From assembly GCA_950022655.1 (NCBI GenBank), contig OX465580.1:96056797-96120796 (forward strand): a stretch of DNA of 64,000 nucleotides, read 5' to 3'. Below the pieces are notes generated by a model that saw nothing but the letters and a program-made list of their open reading frames with translations, did no database searches and was not told where the DNA came from. The translations under genes were made by a program, and so were the position numbers. Numbering within the stretch: position 1 is the stretch's first letter; the number at the start of each line of letters is the position of its first letter. Below, in pieces: positions 34,801 through 47,771 of the stretch. This DNA comes from Alentia gelatinosa (lineage: Eukaryota; Annelida; Polychaeta; Phyllodocida; Polynoidae).

Positions 34801-35869
34801 AACCTTGAACTGAATAATATCTATTCATCTATATGGATCCACGTTTAGTATCCCCACCCCCACATCACCACCAACATATAAGCACTTAAGTAGCCTAATT
34901 TACATGAGAAATTGACAATAAAGAATCCCCTTCGACGTCGATCTCCAGTTAGAACTCGTGATCTCCCTCTGCAGCGGCCACGTGGCCAAAACAACTTTTA
35001 TCGGTTCGTCTAGCAGGCTGTGAACACCAAGACACCACATGTAAACACATGTGAAGAACGGTGTAAATTGTTTAAATACTTTTAAACTCACGCGCTCAGT
35101 GCATGGTTCATATAGATGTAATATTGACACGCGGTTGCCTTTCTAATTCGGTTTCCTCCGCTTAAACGCTGTGCACCGAGTATGCCCCAGAGGCACGAGG
35201 CGCGGGTTTAGAGAGACCATCACCAGTTATTTAACCACAAAACCGATGTGCCTGCCGCATATTGATTCTGAACGTAAGGGTAGGGGCACTTTATCAACAC
35301 ACCACAGGCACCAGGGGAGCCACCGGCGGCCGGTCGCTGAGTCCCTGCACGTGTGATCACCTCTAGCAGCAGGTTTTTTAGGGGGTGTAGTACCCACTCA
35401 CCCTCCGGATAACCAAATAAGACCTCTGTATCCATGAACAGGCCTCTCATCTCACGGATGAACAAGGCTCGGGACAGGTGATATGAGATTGCCATAATCT
35501 ATAGGTTTTATGCTAAACTTGAAAATTATGTTAGTGATAACGAAGGTACTAATTTTAGATTTAAATGACGATGAACATGAATGAATTGGCAAAGTGATGC
35601 GGAATGAACAGTTTTAGATTTAAATGATCGATAGTCTAGAAATGCTACAGAATAAGCGCATTATTCATGTGTAACAAATGTTAAAGTATGAAACACTGCC
35701 TTATCTATCAAGTTTTAGGATCAAAGGCTGTTTACTTGGAATATATCTAACCTGTCAAGCATAAACGATTGACGAAATATATAGCAAATAGAATAAACAG
35801 AAATCACTATAATTTTCACATTTACATCTTACAATCCACAGTTATGGTTTCATTATCCAATTTGTAGGT
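34801..35869. other. Intergenic, no gene found
   Basis: No coding or repeat signal that I could support. Confidence 0.3.
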
Positions 35870-36158
35870 TAAGGTCCGGCGTCCACCTACTACGATATGG
35901 CTCCGATTTGGTCTACGATGCACCTCCCGATAAAAAAATCAAAATCGCGTCGGAAGGTCACCTATTATCGGTACAGTTGACCACGTTTCTGCGATTAGAC
36001 ACCGATAAAAACCCCATACAATGCGTGGTGGATTGGCTTGTCTAGACATATGTCTACGATTTTACACCTTCCCGATATGGCACCGATTTTGACATTTTGT
36101 ATTGGTGCCATATCGGGAGGTCTACGATTCTATCGTAGTAGGTGGACGCCAGGCCTTA
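35870..36158. mobile_element. 289-bp TIR MITE, copy 1 of a head-to-tail pair
   Basis: Starts AAGGTCCGGCGTCCACCTAC and ends GTAGGTGGACGCCAGGCCTT. The arms extend inward (CTACGATATGGCTCCGAT; ATATCGGGAGGTCTACGAT). The TA at each end suggests a 2-bp TA duplication. Non-coding. Confidence 0.85.
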
Positions 36159-36445
36159 GGCCCGGCGTCCACCTACTACGATATGGCTCCGATATGGTCT
36201 ACGATGCACCTCCCGATACAAAATCAAAATCGCGTCGGAAGGTCACCTAATATCGGGGCAGTTGACCACGTTTCTGCGATTAGGCACCGACAAAAATCCC
36301 ATTGAAATGCGTGGTGGATTGGCATGTCTAGACACATGTCTACGATATTGCACGTTCCCGATATGTCTCCGATATTTGCCTTTTTGTATCGGTGCCATAT
36401 TGGGAGGTCTAAATTTCTATCGTAGTAGGTGAACGCCAGGCCTTA
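36156..36445. mobile_element. 289-bp TIR MITE, copy 2 of a head-to-tail pair
   Basis: Same family and orientation as the preceding copy, sharing the junction ...GGCCTTAGGCCC..., so one copy inserted at the TA end of the other. Ends GTGAACGCCAGGCCTTA at 36445. Confidence 0.85.
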
Positions 36446-38471
36446 TATGAATAATGTGTACCAGGTCTACGACTCTCTAATAATTGAATTTCAGCTGCGG
36501 GATAGTCTTACCCTTAACTATCACCATTGGCATACACGGCTATCAAACTTGGTCGAGCCACTCCAGCAGGTCCATTTACCGTCTCCATCCTCCCCCAAAC
36601 CCCTCCCACCATGCTCCTCTCGTTCACCACCATCCCCAGTAACGCCTCTACCCTCCTAAAAAGACGGCTTCTCTGGTTAGTGTGTCCGGTCAATACAAGA
36701 TGGTGCTACTGTCTGAACACCTGCACAGCTGAATCTACCGAGCCCCGGCGAAATGTGCCGATCTGTGCCGAGCGCCGAGCAGATACGGCCGTGGACGACT
36801 CGGCGCGGAGAGTGAATCAATAGTTAGCTGCAAAGGTGGCGTCGTGATAAAAGTGTTAACTCAAGTACGGGCACCACCACTTGGTTAATGATTAGAGGGT
36901 TCATTATTTATCACCAGGAAAGAGTATATGGAGTGGTGACCGGCATGAGAGATAACGCACTGGAGGATTAACATGAACGAGTCACTTGTTGTTGGTAATG
37001 GCCACAACTTGGATTTGAGATATTTTATCGTCAGTCTTTCTTTTTCAAACCCAGTAAATTGCAAAGTGAAGAATGGTTCCTGGGGAATCTTTCCGCACAT
37101 AACACTGAGGGTTTTGTGTGACTCTCTTGATAGGCGTTTGCCTCAATAACATATGGCGCCTGGGTCTCTGAAATAATTAATTTGATTTTAAATGTCTTAG
37201 CTGAATTATAACTCTAGGAATAAGTAGTATGGGATATGTAGATACAACAGGTAAATATATCAAGACAAAGGTTACGTGCTTCACATTCCATATACTACTC
37301 ACACCAAACCCATATTCAAGTCGCCGTAACTATGCTTGTCATTGCCCTTGAATAGCTCTTTTGATATATGTGAAAGACACCCAGTTTTGCACGGAAATAA
37401 AATGCTCTAACTGACTAAAAAGTTTGTAATATGCACTTGCATATCCCTATCAAATATAGGAAAAGGTTAAGATTAGAAGAACATGATAAAGGACCTAACA
37501 CACCTGCTATTTGCTTGCATCTATAAGGATAATTTAGCCCGTATGAGATATGTCCAGTGTAAACGATCGAGTGTAGATCAGATCTACACTTGGTGTGTTA
37601 CACTAGCTGGTATTATAAATGAAAAAAAAATTTAATCACAAAGAGCAGAGTATATATATCCTTGTGTGTGTGTGTTGATTAAAGCTGAAAGAGATATTTA
37701 TAGGAATTGCAATAACTGTGGCCGTGTGAACTAAATATCATGCAAAACGAATGTCTCGATAGAATCGTGTTTACATCGAGTCACCCAGTGGACCTCCTCC
37801 AGGTGAACAATGATGATCAGAGGGTGCCATCTCTCCAGGTGGTTCTTTGAACTTGTCATTCTGTTGGCTACGCGAGCCGACCGGGGCAGTTCAACTCCGA
37901 CTGAAATACGACCATAGCCGACTACACTTACCACCTCAACATGTCCCTGCACTCCATCCGTCCCATCACCCCAACTCAAATTGCCCCACTTGTGGTCCTG
38001 GTAGAAAACCACAATTGTTAAACAAGTGTTTTCTTTGTCAAGTGGTAGAACATTGACTCCGACAACTACAGCAAGAGGTAGCGACCCTGGGGAGCAGACA
38101 GGGGAACCATGCAAGTCGCCCGGGGGGTACTAGGGCGCGGTACAGTACCAATGCTGGCCTTTTCTTTCACCATCTATTCCTCGGAAATTCATAGCGAGGA
38201 CAGTAAAACTGACCCAATCTTCTATACATTTGATATCACGAATCCGTTTATCGGTTAGTGTACATTGTTCAATTAATCAAAATTTTCGAATAATAGTCAG
38301 CTAAATCAAGACAAAGAGTGGATGCATTAACATGTCTAATAATAGACCAGAGGGATTTTCAAGCAACGGGGCCCTCATCACATTTCATCCCCACAAGCAG
38401 AAACGTTCGGACTAACTGGACTAAACGCTATTACATCTGAAGGCCTCGTTACAATCACAAAGACTTGATTT
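36446..38471. other. Intergenic, no gene supported
   Basis: Open stretches at 37731-38114 (- strand) and 37847-38056 (+ strand) overlap. The + strand one has a weak LINE-tail look (HSRLHL...NCPTCG), but this is too degenerate to annotate. Otherwise nothing. Confidence 0.3.
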
Positions 38472-38694
38472 GATTCTTCACACGGTGAGATTCATATACC
38501 TCTAGGGCTGAAAATCTCATGAGACTCTGTTGCTTTTAAGGGGTAAATGTCGCCAACAATTGCAGGGGAAAACATTACTCATGGAAATGGAACCCTACAA
38601 TTTAGATAAAGAAATTGTGTTCGAGTACAGAATCCCAGCAGGAATTGTCTCAGACAAACACCCTGTAAGGTACATAAATCCCATCGTGTGAATC
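38472..38694. mobile_element. TIR MITE, ~223 bp
   Basis: The left end GATTCTTCACACGGTGAGAT and right end ATCCCATCGTGTGAATC form about 33-bp imperfect inverted repeats that continue as TATACCTCTAGGG / CCCTGTAAGGTACATA. The interior matches 40624-40815 in inverted orientation. Confidence 0.7.
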
Positions 38695-39044
38695 CCACTT
38701 TAGTTACCATCGTTTGTTTTTGGTGCTGAACGTTCTCATAAGCAGTGGCTATCATAGCTGCACCTATCAGCGTTGGTTATTGCTGTTGGTTTATCGTAAC
38801 AACATGAAACAAGACTAAACAGGACAATAGAAGCTATGGACAGTTACAACAGCTACAGTGTCAACAAGACAAACAGGACTAGACAGGCCAAAACAAGCGA
38901 TATACATTTATAGTGAGTTAACCTGTGACGCCGTTACAGTTTTGAACTACTTTTGTTGGAATAATTAATACCCATGACTCATCAAAACCATCCTCTCAGT
39001 CATCATCTTATTGATATTTTGTACTTGCAAACCGTTCCCAAAAA
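38695..39044. other. Intergenic, nothing identified
   Basis: No ORF of note. Words such as GACAGTTACAACAGCTACAG and AAACAAGACTAAACAGGAC are locally repetitive but too weak to call an array. Confidence 0.25.
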
Positions 39045-39326
39045 TCAAATCAAATCACTGGTAATCTGACACAGTGTAATGCTTGTTAATACAGTTAGAT
39101 AATCATGTACCTTCCTCTGTAGGAGGAGTTTCTTATCAAAATTATCATAATGATTTATATTTTCTAACGTATGTATTCTATAAGGCAGCATGTTCCAAAG
39201 TGTGACTCCTACGTTGTTCATATATTCCGGTTTTGGAAGATTAGCTTGCATGTCCATACTCCTTGGGGATTGTGGCTGGTAGCGATTAAGATAAGAACGT
39301 TGGCGTACATGGCAGTGTCTACACAT
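39045..39326 (-). pseudogene. Probable LINE reverse-transcriptase C-terminal remnant
   Basis: A 93-codon open stretch on the - strand reads ...RSMDMQANLPKPEYMNNVGV then TLWNMLPYRIHTLENINHYD and FDKKLLLQRKVHDYL. A block like YxNxxGxxLWNxLPxxI followed by an F-KK/RxL motif is the usual C-terminal end of CR1/Jockey-type LINE proteins and their relatives. No RT motifs remain upstream. A weak but specific resemblance. Confidence 0.4.
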
Positions 39327-40499
39327 TTAACCATTTTTAATCAACCATGTACGAACAAAATTAATAAAACTGGGCCTAACACCGACTTGGCTTGAGTCTG
39401 GCTTTACACAACACCATGCTGGAGTCAGTAATCTGGAGGCTGACTCGTGACTAACGCCATGATGTAGGGACAACATAAAGGCCCTGTAATGCTGGGATGT
39501 GGATATAACTTTTTGGCACCATTCAGAGCAGTCACATCATGTGAGGCTCTAGAGTTAAGGATCCTCACCTACAGGAGTGCACAGTATGTTTTGCTTACAG
39601 TGGACTAAATTACAGTGACATTTCACCAAGAAGATCCTGTACATCAACTGATAACTGTTACTCTCAATATTGGCATTATTCTTTTACATTGTGAATTCTT
39701 CAGGATATTAAATACAGCTTAAACTAAACAGCTCCTGGATCCATAATTATATAGCTAGGTTACATTATTTTCCCACTCTGCTACTCTCCCTGCCCATGCT
39801 TCTGGTAGTAACATCCCTGCCCCAGGAGCGTTCACGTTGCAGCCTATGGCAGTGATGAGTCTTTAGGACGTCACCAGAGCAAGCCGCCGGGGTCGGGACT
39901 GGGGCCGCGGCCGGGGCCCGGCTCAGTGGAAGCCGTCGCTGGATGCCCGGCGGGCGCCCTCTGGGACCCCTGTGGTACTTTTGTGAGACAGTGGTATATA
40001 TTTTTACCCTACTTTTTGCATCGGCGCTGTTCCGTCGAGGACAGGTGTTTATCTGCTGCTTGTTAAGTGATCTTCTCGGATTTGTGTTTCGATCCCTTTC
40101 CGACACATAAATTTCATTTTCTCGTAGAATGACCATGAACATTGCACTTCAGAACTCTGGGCTTTTGATTTATGTTACAATCCTGAATTAAATTGTTTGA
40201 ATACTTTGTAGCCATGTGTCTTGAAGTTATATGAATTATCAGATTGTTCAATGATGGTTGGGATAACATCCCGACATTGTAATGGTTCATGATCGAGTCA
40301 GATAATGGGATATCTCATGGAATTAAGATTCTGGTTTGATATTACATTACTACCAGTAAGGGAACCAGCTACCACAGGCAAGTGATTTTCTATGAATCCT
40401 AGCTCTATCCTAATGGCTCTGCCCGTGAGACCACACCGAGCTACTATGTGTGGGACCGAATTTAAATAGGTAACATTCAATGATAAACTATGTGGTACC

Positions 40500-40815
40500 A
40501 TCCAGGGACTATAGCGCGTCAAATCCCACGGTGTGAACGGAACTCTTCCCGCCCAGTCGCTGACTAGTGGTACCTGAGATATACCCAGTCTCATGTGATT
40601 TGTATATCAAACATGCTAAGTGGGATTCACACGGTGGGATTCGTGTACCTCACAGGGTGTTTGTTTGAGACAAATCATGCTGAGATTCGGTACTGGAACA
40701 CAATGTCTTCGTCTGAATTGTAGGGTTCCATTTCCCCGAGACACGTTTTTTCGCTGCAATTGTAGGCAACAATTACCCCCGTCAAGGTACAGAATCCCGT
40801 GGGATTTTCAGTTTA
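40500..40815. mobile_element. Inverted copy of the 38472 MITE family, with a second terminus head-to-head
   Basis: 40624-40815 reads GATTCACACGGTGGGATTCG... and aligns with the reverse complement of 38472-38694, but lacks the far terminus. Upstream, AATCCCACGGTGTGAAC (near 40522) is an inverted terminus of the same family, so two partial copies face each other. Confidence 0.6.
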
Positions 40816-43800
40816 AACCTGCTTAAAATTTACAGAGGCATTTCGGTAAGACAAATGGACCCACTGCTGAGTCACCGACTAAGTACCTAACCTATAGGAA
40901 GTCAGCAAGCATGATCACATGTTCGTCACACCACATACCTCAAGGGCACCTGGGTCCCATGGGGAGTTTTCACTGGAACTATGTCTCAGATTATTTACCA
41001 TGTATGTCCTACCATGTGAATCAAATTCGCCATTTTCCCTGGAGACTGTTTAAAGAATATTTCCATGAGAACTTTGCACACCATTACTTTCTCCCCCCGA
41101 TTTCCCCCCGCCCGGCAGTTTTTATCTATAATAAGGTGTGTATTTGTCCTAGCATGTATAACCATCATGATTCTCATAATTGCTTGTGATTATTCAAAAC
41201 AAAGATCCCCTTAAAAAGGAATGCGCATTACAGTACTTGATTTCTCTGCATTAAAAAAACAAAATGTAATGAAAATATTCTACCATAGCAGTATATCTTA
41301 TAGAAAAGAGACATGGAACGAAATAATTCTACTAAATACAGAGGGTTTGTCGATAGCAGCAGATTTGTCTATCCTTACCCAAAAAAGGGATGCAAGTTGT
41401 ATTGTATAAACACGGCACATTTGCATCAATAGATTAATGCGGGCTTTACTATTGACATTACACATTTATGAATTCACGAAAAGTTCTTTCGATATCTACA
41501 TTTTCGTGAAGCGAAAACTGAATACAAAAAGTGGACAATTAGTGAGGGGAGCTGTTTTGTAGGGGGCGGGGTGAAGGGTCTCCACTAGTGGAGCCACCTG
41601 CAGGGGCCTTTGTTCCTACTTTAAAGGGATTCCACGAGGCCCGGGGGAGCCTAGTCACTCTGTTTGTCCTCCTTGCTTTGAGTCCTTCCAAATTCTTTAG
41701 TTGTCTTAATTGAATCTTTGTTTTCTCAGGATCCGCGGGCATCAAAGAAATCTCAAAACACAAGGAAATGTTTCTATGAATTAATTGTTAGGCTCAGAGA
41801 GTGGCGGTAATGTGGCATGCACCCTGCTCACGGGATTAGTGTGTTGTTAGGAAGGTGTGGGTGCTGGCGCAGGACCTTGAGGGTTTAGCCACCTAAATCC
41901 TCTAACTGATCACATTATACTATATAGACAAGCCTCTCGAAACGCCTGCTTTGGTGATGCTGGGGTGCCGTCAGGAATGTGTATCTGTTCTCTGACATCA
42001 CAACTCAGGCGGTCACAGAAGCGGGGTTGTATGTGTGACTAACCCCACATCTTACCTCACCTTGTTGACAGACAACCGCAGGTGACCTGAACCCGCCAGG
42101 GCAGGTGTTGGGGTGCCCTCTGTTGGCCGTGCTGGGAACTGATCATCAAAGGCCCCGCTATGGGTGTTGGTGTATGCACAGGGCCGAAGACAGTGTTGGG
42201 GCCTCGTTATATGAGCGTTACACAAGCAAAGGCTCTCTTCACTACTTACACTTTCCAGTGGGGAGCTGGGAGGTAACACACAGATGAGTAAATTATCACA
42301 GACTCTATTTGTTTAAGCTTTAATCATTCCTTGATCAGTGAGAATCGGGGCTCACTGGGGGCCCCTCTATAGCCTTACAGGCCACGGGTTCTACCTGTTC
42401 ACCTTGCACTGTGTCAATATTGTCTGTGTAACGTGATTAGGTTGTAGGAAGGATGCCCCTATTGCAGGTCTATCTAAAGTGATGTCTCCCTGTTAAGGTG
42501 AACAGGGAACTACCCTCTACCGTCAAGTATTGCATGTGTGTCTGTGTATTTGGTAAATATGGGCATTTCAATGGACACTCGTATGATATCTAATTATGAG
42601 GATATATGCCAGGGAAAAATAAGTGACTTCTGAGGGATAGTAATATGAAGCTGGAAACCTTTCAAGAATTTAAACAAGCCATGGATAGAAATTCTTATGA
42701 GTTTATTTTTATGTTTTGTTGGTCCTCGTAGGACTAAAAGAATAAGATGAATGAGTAGGCACAAAGGATATGCATTGACTTAACTCCCATTTAACCCCCC
42801 ATTAACGTCTATGTATTTGAATCGATTCAGTTCTAAGATCCCCTACCTTATTATACATATAGTTTAACCACACACTGTAGAGAAAAGTACTTATCTTAAA
42901 GCTAAGCTATACCTTGCGATAAAAATACATCGGGACCGTTTTATCGGCAATGGACTCCTCAACCAAGACGGGACGGTGTTTGTTGCCCATTCATGAATGC
43001 TCTAGGGGTACACATGTTGCAATACAAAAATCAAAGATATTCGATACAAACGGGCAATTGTTTTGGGGCCTTCCGGAAGGAATCTTCTTCATTTTGTACG
43101 AGTGGAATGACAGAGTAAGAAAGGTGTCATGTATTCAATTCGAACCTGTAAAATCTGTATCTATTTGTTTTGGGAAGTACCTCCCGATACTGATCTGTAA
43201 ACTTATTTATCAATCATCCTCTGAATGATTTGAATAGTGACTCTCTTCTCACTCTAACATAGTTGCCCTAATTAACATTCTTTTTGATCGGTTATGTATA
43301 TAAGCATTATACACACTATGCTGGTTCATGGAGGCAGGCATACTTAGCTACAGTTAGTATAAACGATATGTGGCATAATTGCTATGTTTTACATCTACAT
43401 ATATTTCGTAATTGTCATGAAAACAACATTTCTATCTTATAGCACCTACAGTTATTTCTATAAATTCTTTTATCATTACTATTTTCAATCCATGAGGAAT
43501 TTCTCCAGGAAGACATTCGCCCACATTGGGTGTTATTACATTGCTCAGTTGGAATAACATGAGATCGAGTTAATCGAGATTTTCACAAGGATGGATAGCA
43601 AAGGACAAACTGCCACATTTGACCCAGGCTGCAGTCTGTAATGCCATTACTTTTCTATCCTCGATTATTCACTATGCTACTCATCTATTCCCAATTAAAA
43701 GGATGATAATCATTTATCAAAGATAGATAACTGCGCAATCATTCTGTGGCCATTGTATCTTCCATCATTGTTGACCAACACTCATGGTCATGCACGTCGG

Positions 43801-44068
43801 TTTCCCTTCTAAAGAACTGTCTATGATTGGTACTGTATAAGGAAGAACGCCTATAATGGCGATTGCATTCTGTTCTTGAATTAAGAAAAAAGAGTAAGAT
43901 TATATAGGTAACACGGAAGCCGGATGATGGTAGCAGTTTAAATTATCTGAAGATCGTTTGTTCCAAGAAGTCAGATATGATACAGGGTGATATCTATATA
44001 CATGTGGCTACGATGCAAAGTAGCCAGTTGCAGGACAATTGGAATGCAGGAGACACCATAAATGGTAA
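40816..44068. other. Intergenic, no gene found
   Basis: Several short ORFs (41539-41763 on the - strand, 42105-42287 and 42950-43228 on the + strand) have no recognisable domain, splice context or repeat match. No array or RNA gene seen. Confidence 0.3.
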
Positions 44069-44465
44069 AACTAGGAACCAAAAGTATGTTCATCATAGAT
44101 GAATGAGCGTGCAATTATAAATGAATAACAATTAAAAGGTTTGAGTTAGATTTAGCCTATGGATAGTTTTCTGTAACTCAATTGCACCCAGTCAACTTGC
44201 AATTTCTGCAACTGCCTATCTAGAATCTAAACACATCAAGCACCAGTGGGTCTTGAGGCATTTCGGTCTTGAGTGATTGGTCATGGCCAGCTGGGCACGC
44301 CTCTAAGAGACTGTGACTCTGGCTCCCTGCTCTGTTCTCAATATCATAGTGAATAGCACACAGATAGTGAAGGGATAATTTGTATGCAGTACCCTGAAAG
44401 TCTATATGGACCCCTCTAAACTCTAGATGATGTATTTAGCGCGTGCAAGCACGCTCTAATGATCA
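44069..44465. mobile_element. Dispersed ~390-bp repeat, copy 2
   Basis: Same family and orientation as 26779-27165; see the shared blocks listed there. Ends AGCACGCTCTAATGATC. Confidence 0.7.
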
Positions 44466-47400
44466 ACTGCGCTGAAATGCGACTTGCATCATAAACCTTA
44501 GAATGTCGAAACAAAAATTGCTTTCACTTGAATTTTCAAACGTGAGTCTGAGATTTAAGGATGTACTAAGATGAATTAAAGAAATAAAATGCCATCAACT
44601 GTGAATTATTATTCTGGAGTTCGTATGTTTCATGGACAATTTACGATATGCTTTTTCTAAAACCCCGTCCTATAGTAAACTTCTTCGCAATCTACGCCTT
44701 ATATGATTCGTCGGTAAAGCACCGAATTTGATATCCGAAATTCAAAAGGAAAACATTAGGATTAGATACGAATAATGTGTAGGGAAAACGTCTAACGTAA
44801 ATCCATGACACAAACTATATAAACGTCACAACCTCGACTCAAATTCTTTATTTTGAATTCAATTATTCATTTCATCTCTGTTTTATTAAAGCGAGTCGGT
44901 GACGCAATCAGTTTTATAAGGGCAAACATCGTGTTTTATCCATACGGGTTTAGTCTGACTGAAGGAGTTTACATAGGATTAGGTGTGTACGCTGGCCAAT
45001 GATGGCAACATTTCTGGCGATTCCAGCTACCTCTCTCTCCCAACACAGGTGGTACCACTCAGCTTTTGACCGGTCATTTCGTTTGCATTCTATCAATTAT
45101 TCTTCGGTTTAATGCGCAATCGGATTTTTTTCCTGCTGGGCGGTAAGCACAAAACAACCTTTTGATGTTTTCGGTGGAACAAACATGAGGGCAGAATGGT
45201 TGGGGTCCAATAGGATAACCCATCCCTTTTCAACTGTGCCTCACTCCGAGGATTCTCTCCAGGTCCAAATTAAAGAAAATGGAGACATCTGGTATTAATT
45301 CTGACGTAAGTAGGCTTTGAATGGGCATGCGCTAGGTCAAAGGTCAAGGTCGCGGCAAAATGATGGCTACATGCGTTTGTTTGCTTATCGTGCACGGTGG
45401 GCGGCGGATACTTGATAGAATCGCCACTACGAGGCAGCATCGCCGAACGCCGACCTTGTCACGTCACGTGCGACAAAGTTGACAAAACTCGGACAACATT
45501 CAAATCGGTGCAGATTAACCACCGCCGCCATGTCAGTCTCCAACAGGCTTTTATCCTGCTTCTCTCAGTGGGTATACAAGCTGATACCAATACCAATTAT
45601 GCACGCGACAATTATCGGCTGTGCCACTTGGTCATCCACTTAATGTTCTCAGGCCAAAGTCCCGTGAAATGTCTGAAAAGTAAAGGCTGCGAGATTAAAG
45701 GTTAAGACAATAATTTCTAGAAAGGGCTAGTGGTTAACGAAGTAGATTCTGCCCCTGAAGTCAGGTTAGATTGAAGGTGACAAATATCACAAGGGTTTCG
45801 ATTTATAAAAATCGTCTGCTAAGCTGTCAGTTGTCCTCTGTTATGATTGACAAATAGACCCTTAGGGAGTGGTTAGCTCCTTTGTGACTGATGTTCATAG
45901 CAGGTGACATGGCTACGACCTTAGAGGGTTGGAACCTTGACTTGACAGCTGATATTAGTCTTGGTACCTGTCTGGGTAAAATAATTACAAAAATATTGTT
46001 GGCAATTGCTTAGCAGATATGATATCTGAACTAACACTTCAAGCAGTGGAATAGCCACTTAGCCATAATTAAAAACAATAAAAATTATCAGCATACAAAC
46101 CACGGAAAGTGTTCCATCGTGCTTTTATCGCACATTAACTCCCGTTTTTTCCGTGTTTAGACGTACATGTACATCTGCACGTAATAGTGATACTATACTT
46201 CATACCTGAAAAACACCACATACTGTTGCATTTTGTCAGAACGTAGAGCTCTGTTGAGCCATATGGAATAATAGTATGATTTTAATTAATATACATTAAG
46301 TGGTAATATTCATATGAATACACCTTTTAGTTTGTCTGACGTGAAATAATCAACTTGATTTTCAATTAAGTAAAATGTTCCACAAAAACGGGGTGAAGAA
46401 GTGTGTGGCTGGACATGCGAGACACTGACGACATGATTAATATCTAAAAGAAAATGATACCGTTAATTAATCACACAAAGTGCAAACTTTGTCCCATAGT
46501 CCTTGTGTTTTCCATTGATGAGATTCAAGATTACACTAAGGGAGGCGTCATTAGTTATATTTATGTTTACCGATTCTTAATTCTGTCTGGGGACGGTTTG
46601 GACCCATTGAACTGGTGAATGGAGTTGGCACTAATTAACCATGCCATATAGGTAAGCCGCAATCAGGGGATACAAAATTAGCCGTTCAGACTGATTGAGT
46701 CAACAGGGCCGTAGACGGGCGCAGTGAAATCCGTCATCTCTGTCCGGAGTAGTTTAGGTCTTGTGGAGGTCGCGTGCCGGCCATTTTCAATATGAAACCA
46801 TCAACAGGGCTTGGCGCGACAATGTTTGCACCTAGAATTATTCAGATTATAACTGCCGTGGTCTCATGAGAAGGAAAGATGGTAATTCTTCTGTCTCGCT
46901 CAGACCTTTCCTGCAAAATCTTCATACGATCATGGTTTGAATTGAAGAGATATATTATAACTGATATATTAGTTGCTTTATGACATTGAAGTATTGGGAC
47001 ACATGTAAAATATCACTTCAATTCTGTGATCTTAGATTCGTGTGTGTCGTTAAAGAGCTTGTTTTTCAGTCCTCATCTTTGCTGTGACAGCACCTCTCAC
47101 CACACAGACAATGAGTTGAAGCCGTTCATCTTTAAAATGCTAATAAATCCAAGGTCCATTTCCTTGTGGCGACAGACACATGAAGTACAGTGTATGGGCA
47201 TCTTGGAAGTGTCAGTCTGCTGAATGTTGTCTGCCACCACTTGCGAAAAACCAAATGCCAACAAGTCGGAGGCTTACGCGCCGTAACCAAATAACATTAC
47301 CCACTCTCTTCCTCTTTTCCATGAACCATTCATAAAAGGTTCAGTCGACAGTAGTTTGCCATGGAATTAACACTGTCCGCCCAGCCAGCAGCGTCCGCCC

Positions 47401-47471
47401 GACGCACGACACGCAGGCGCGGCTTAATGAACACGGCTCATTTGCATACGTCAATCATGCTGAATGGGAAC
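44466..47471. other. Upstream region of the predicted bHLH promoter; possible regulatory DNA
   Basis: No coding exon supported. 45300-45700 and 46650-46900 are GC-richer than their surroundings, and homeodomain-type words (GTTAATTAATCAC near 46462; AATTAACC near 46636) occur. This is where enhancers of the bHLH gene might lie, but the sequence alone does not prove it. Confidence 0.3.
45334..45352 (+). promoter_or_regulatory. Nuclear-receptor DR1 site with a third half-site
   Basis: AGGTCA-A-AGGTCA (45334-45346) is a perfect DR1 element of the type bound by HNF4 and RXR heterodimers, followed immediately by AGGTCG. Two perfect half-sites at the canonical spacing are unlikely by chance at one given spot, though expected now and then in 64 kb. 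Confidence 0.45.
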
Positions 47472-47540
47472 GGGTGGGCGTGGCGTCGGGGCTTGATGGT
47501 GGCCGTATATAGCAGCGCGGCTCGCTGAGGCAGCTGATCA
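47472..47540 (+). promoter_or_regulatory. Core promoter: GC box, TATA box, E-box, initiator
   Basis: GGGTGGGCGTGGC (47473-47485, KLF/Sp1-like), TATATA at 47506-47511, and an initiator-like TCAGACG about 30 bp downstream (47538-47544). CAGCTG at 47531-47536 sits between TATA and the start: the E-box preferred by achaete-scute proteins, which would permit auto- or cross-regulation. Assignment to the bHLH gene is inferred from order, strand and the spliceable leader. Confidence 0.6.
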
Positions 47541-47771
47541 GACGGAGCCTATCGGCGACTATCAACTTGTGGACGTGGGAGAAGTCAGGGTGGCACCTGA
47601 TCACACCAGATCGCAGACAACAGAAATACATATTGATAAGGGACAGCTGAGCTGATACCGGGATAGAGGAGAGCGGGTGAATACGGTAACCGCCCGCAGC
47701 AACGCCCTCCTGAGCAAAAGGAATCTCTGTCTCGTTTTAATATTATCAGAGACAGTCTACCATAATCAGCG
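47540..47771 (+). other. Predicted non-coding first exon (5'UTR) of the bHLH gene
   Basis: About 232 nt without any ATG, ending at a strong donor (GCG|GTGAGT, 47772). Two more E-boxes (CACCTG 47594-47599; CAGCTG 47644-47649). The matching acceptor is TTTTACAG|GATACGG at 52827, 50 nt before the bHLH start codon. The 5-kb intron contains only repeats and unrecognised sequence. Confidence 0.5.

Noticed and set aside
35870..36445. 67-76-aa ORFs across 36038-36305
   Set aside because: They fall inside the TIR elements and follow the repeats' sequence; no coding signal.
37731..38114. 127-aa - strand ORF and an overlapping + strand frame with HSRLHL...CPTCG
   Set aside because: Both frames are open over the same bases; the LINE-like look on the + strand needs frameshifts and lacks other motifs.
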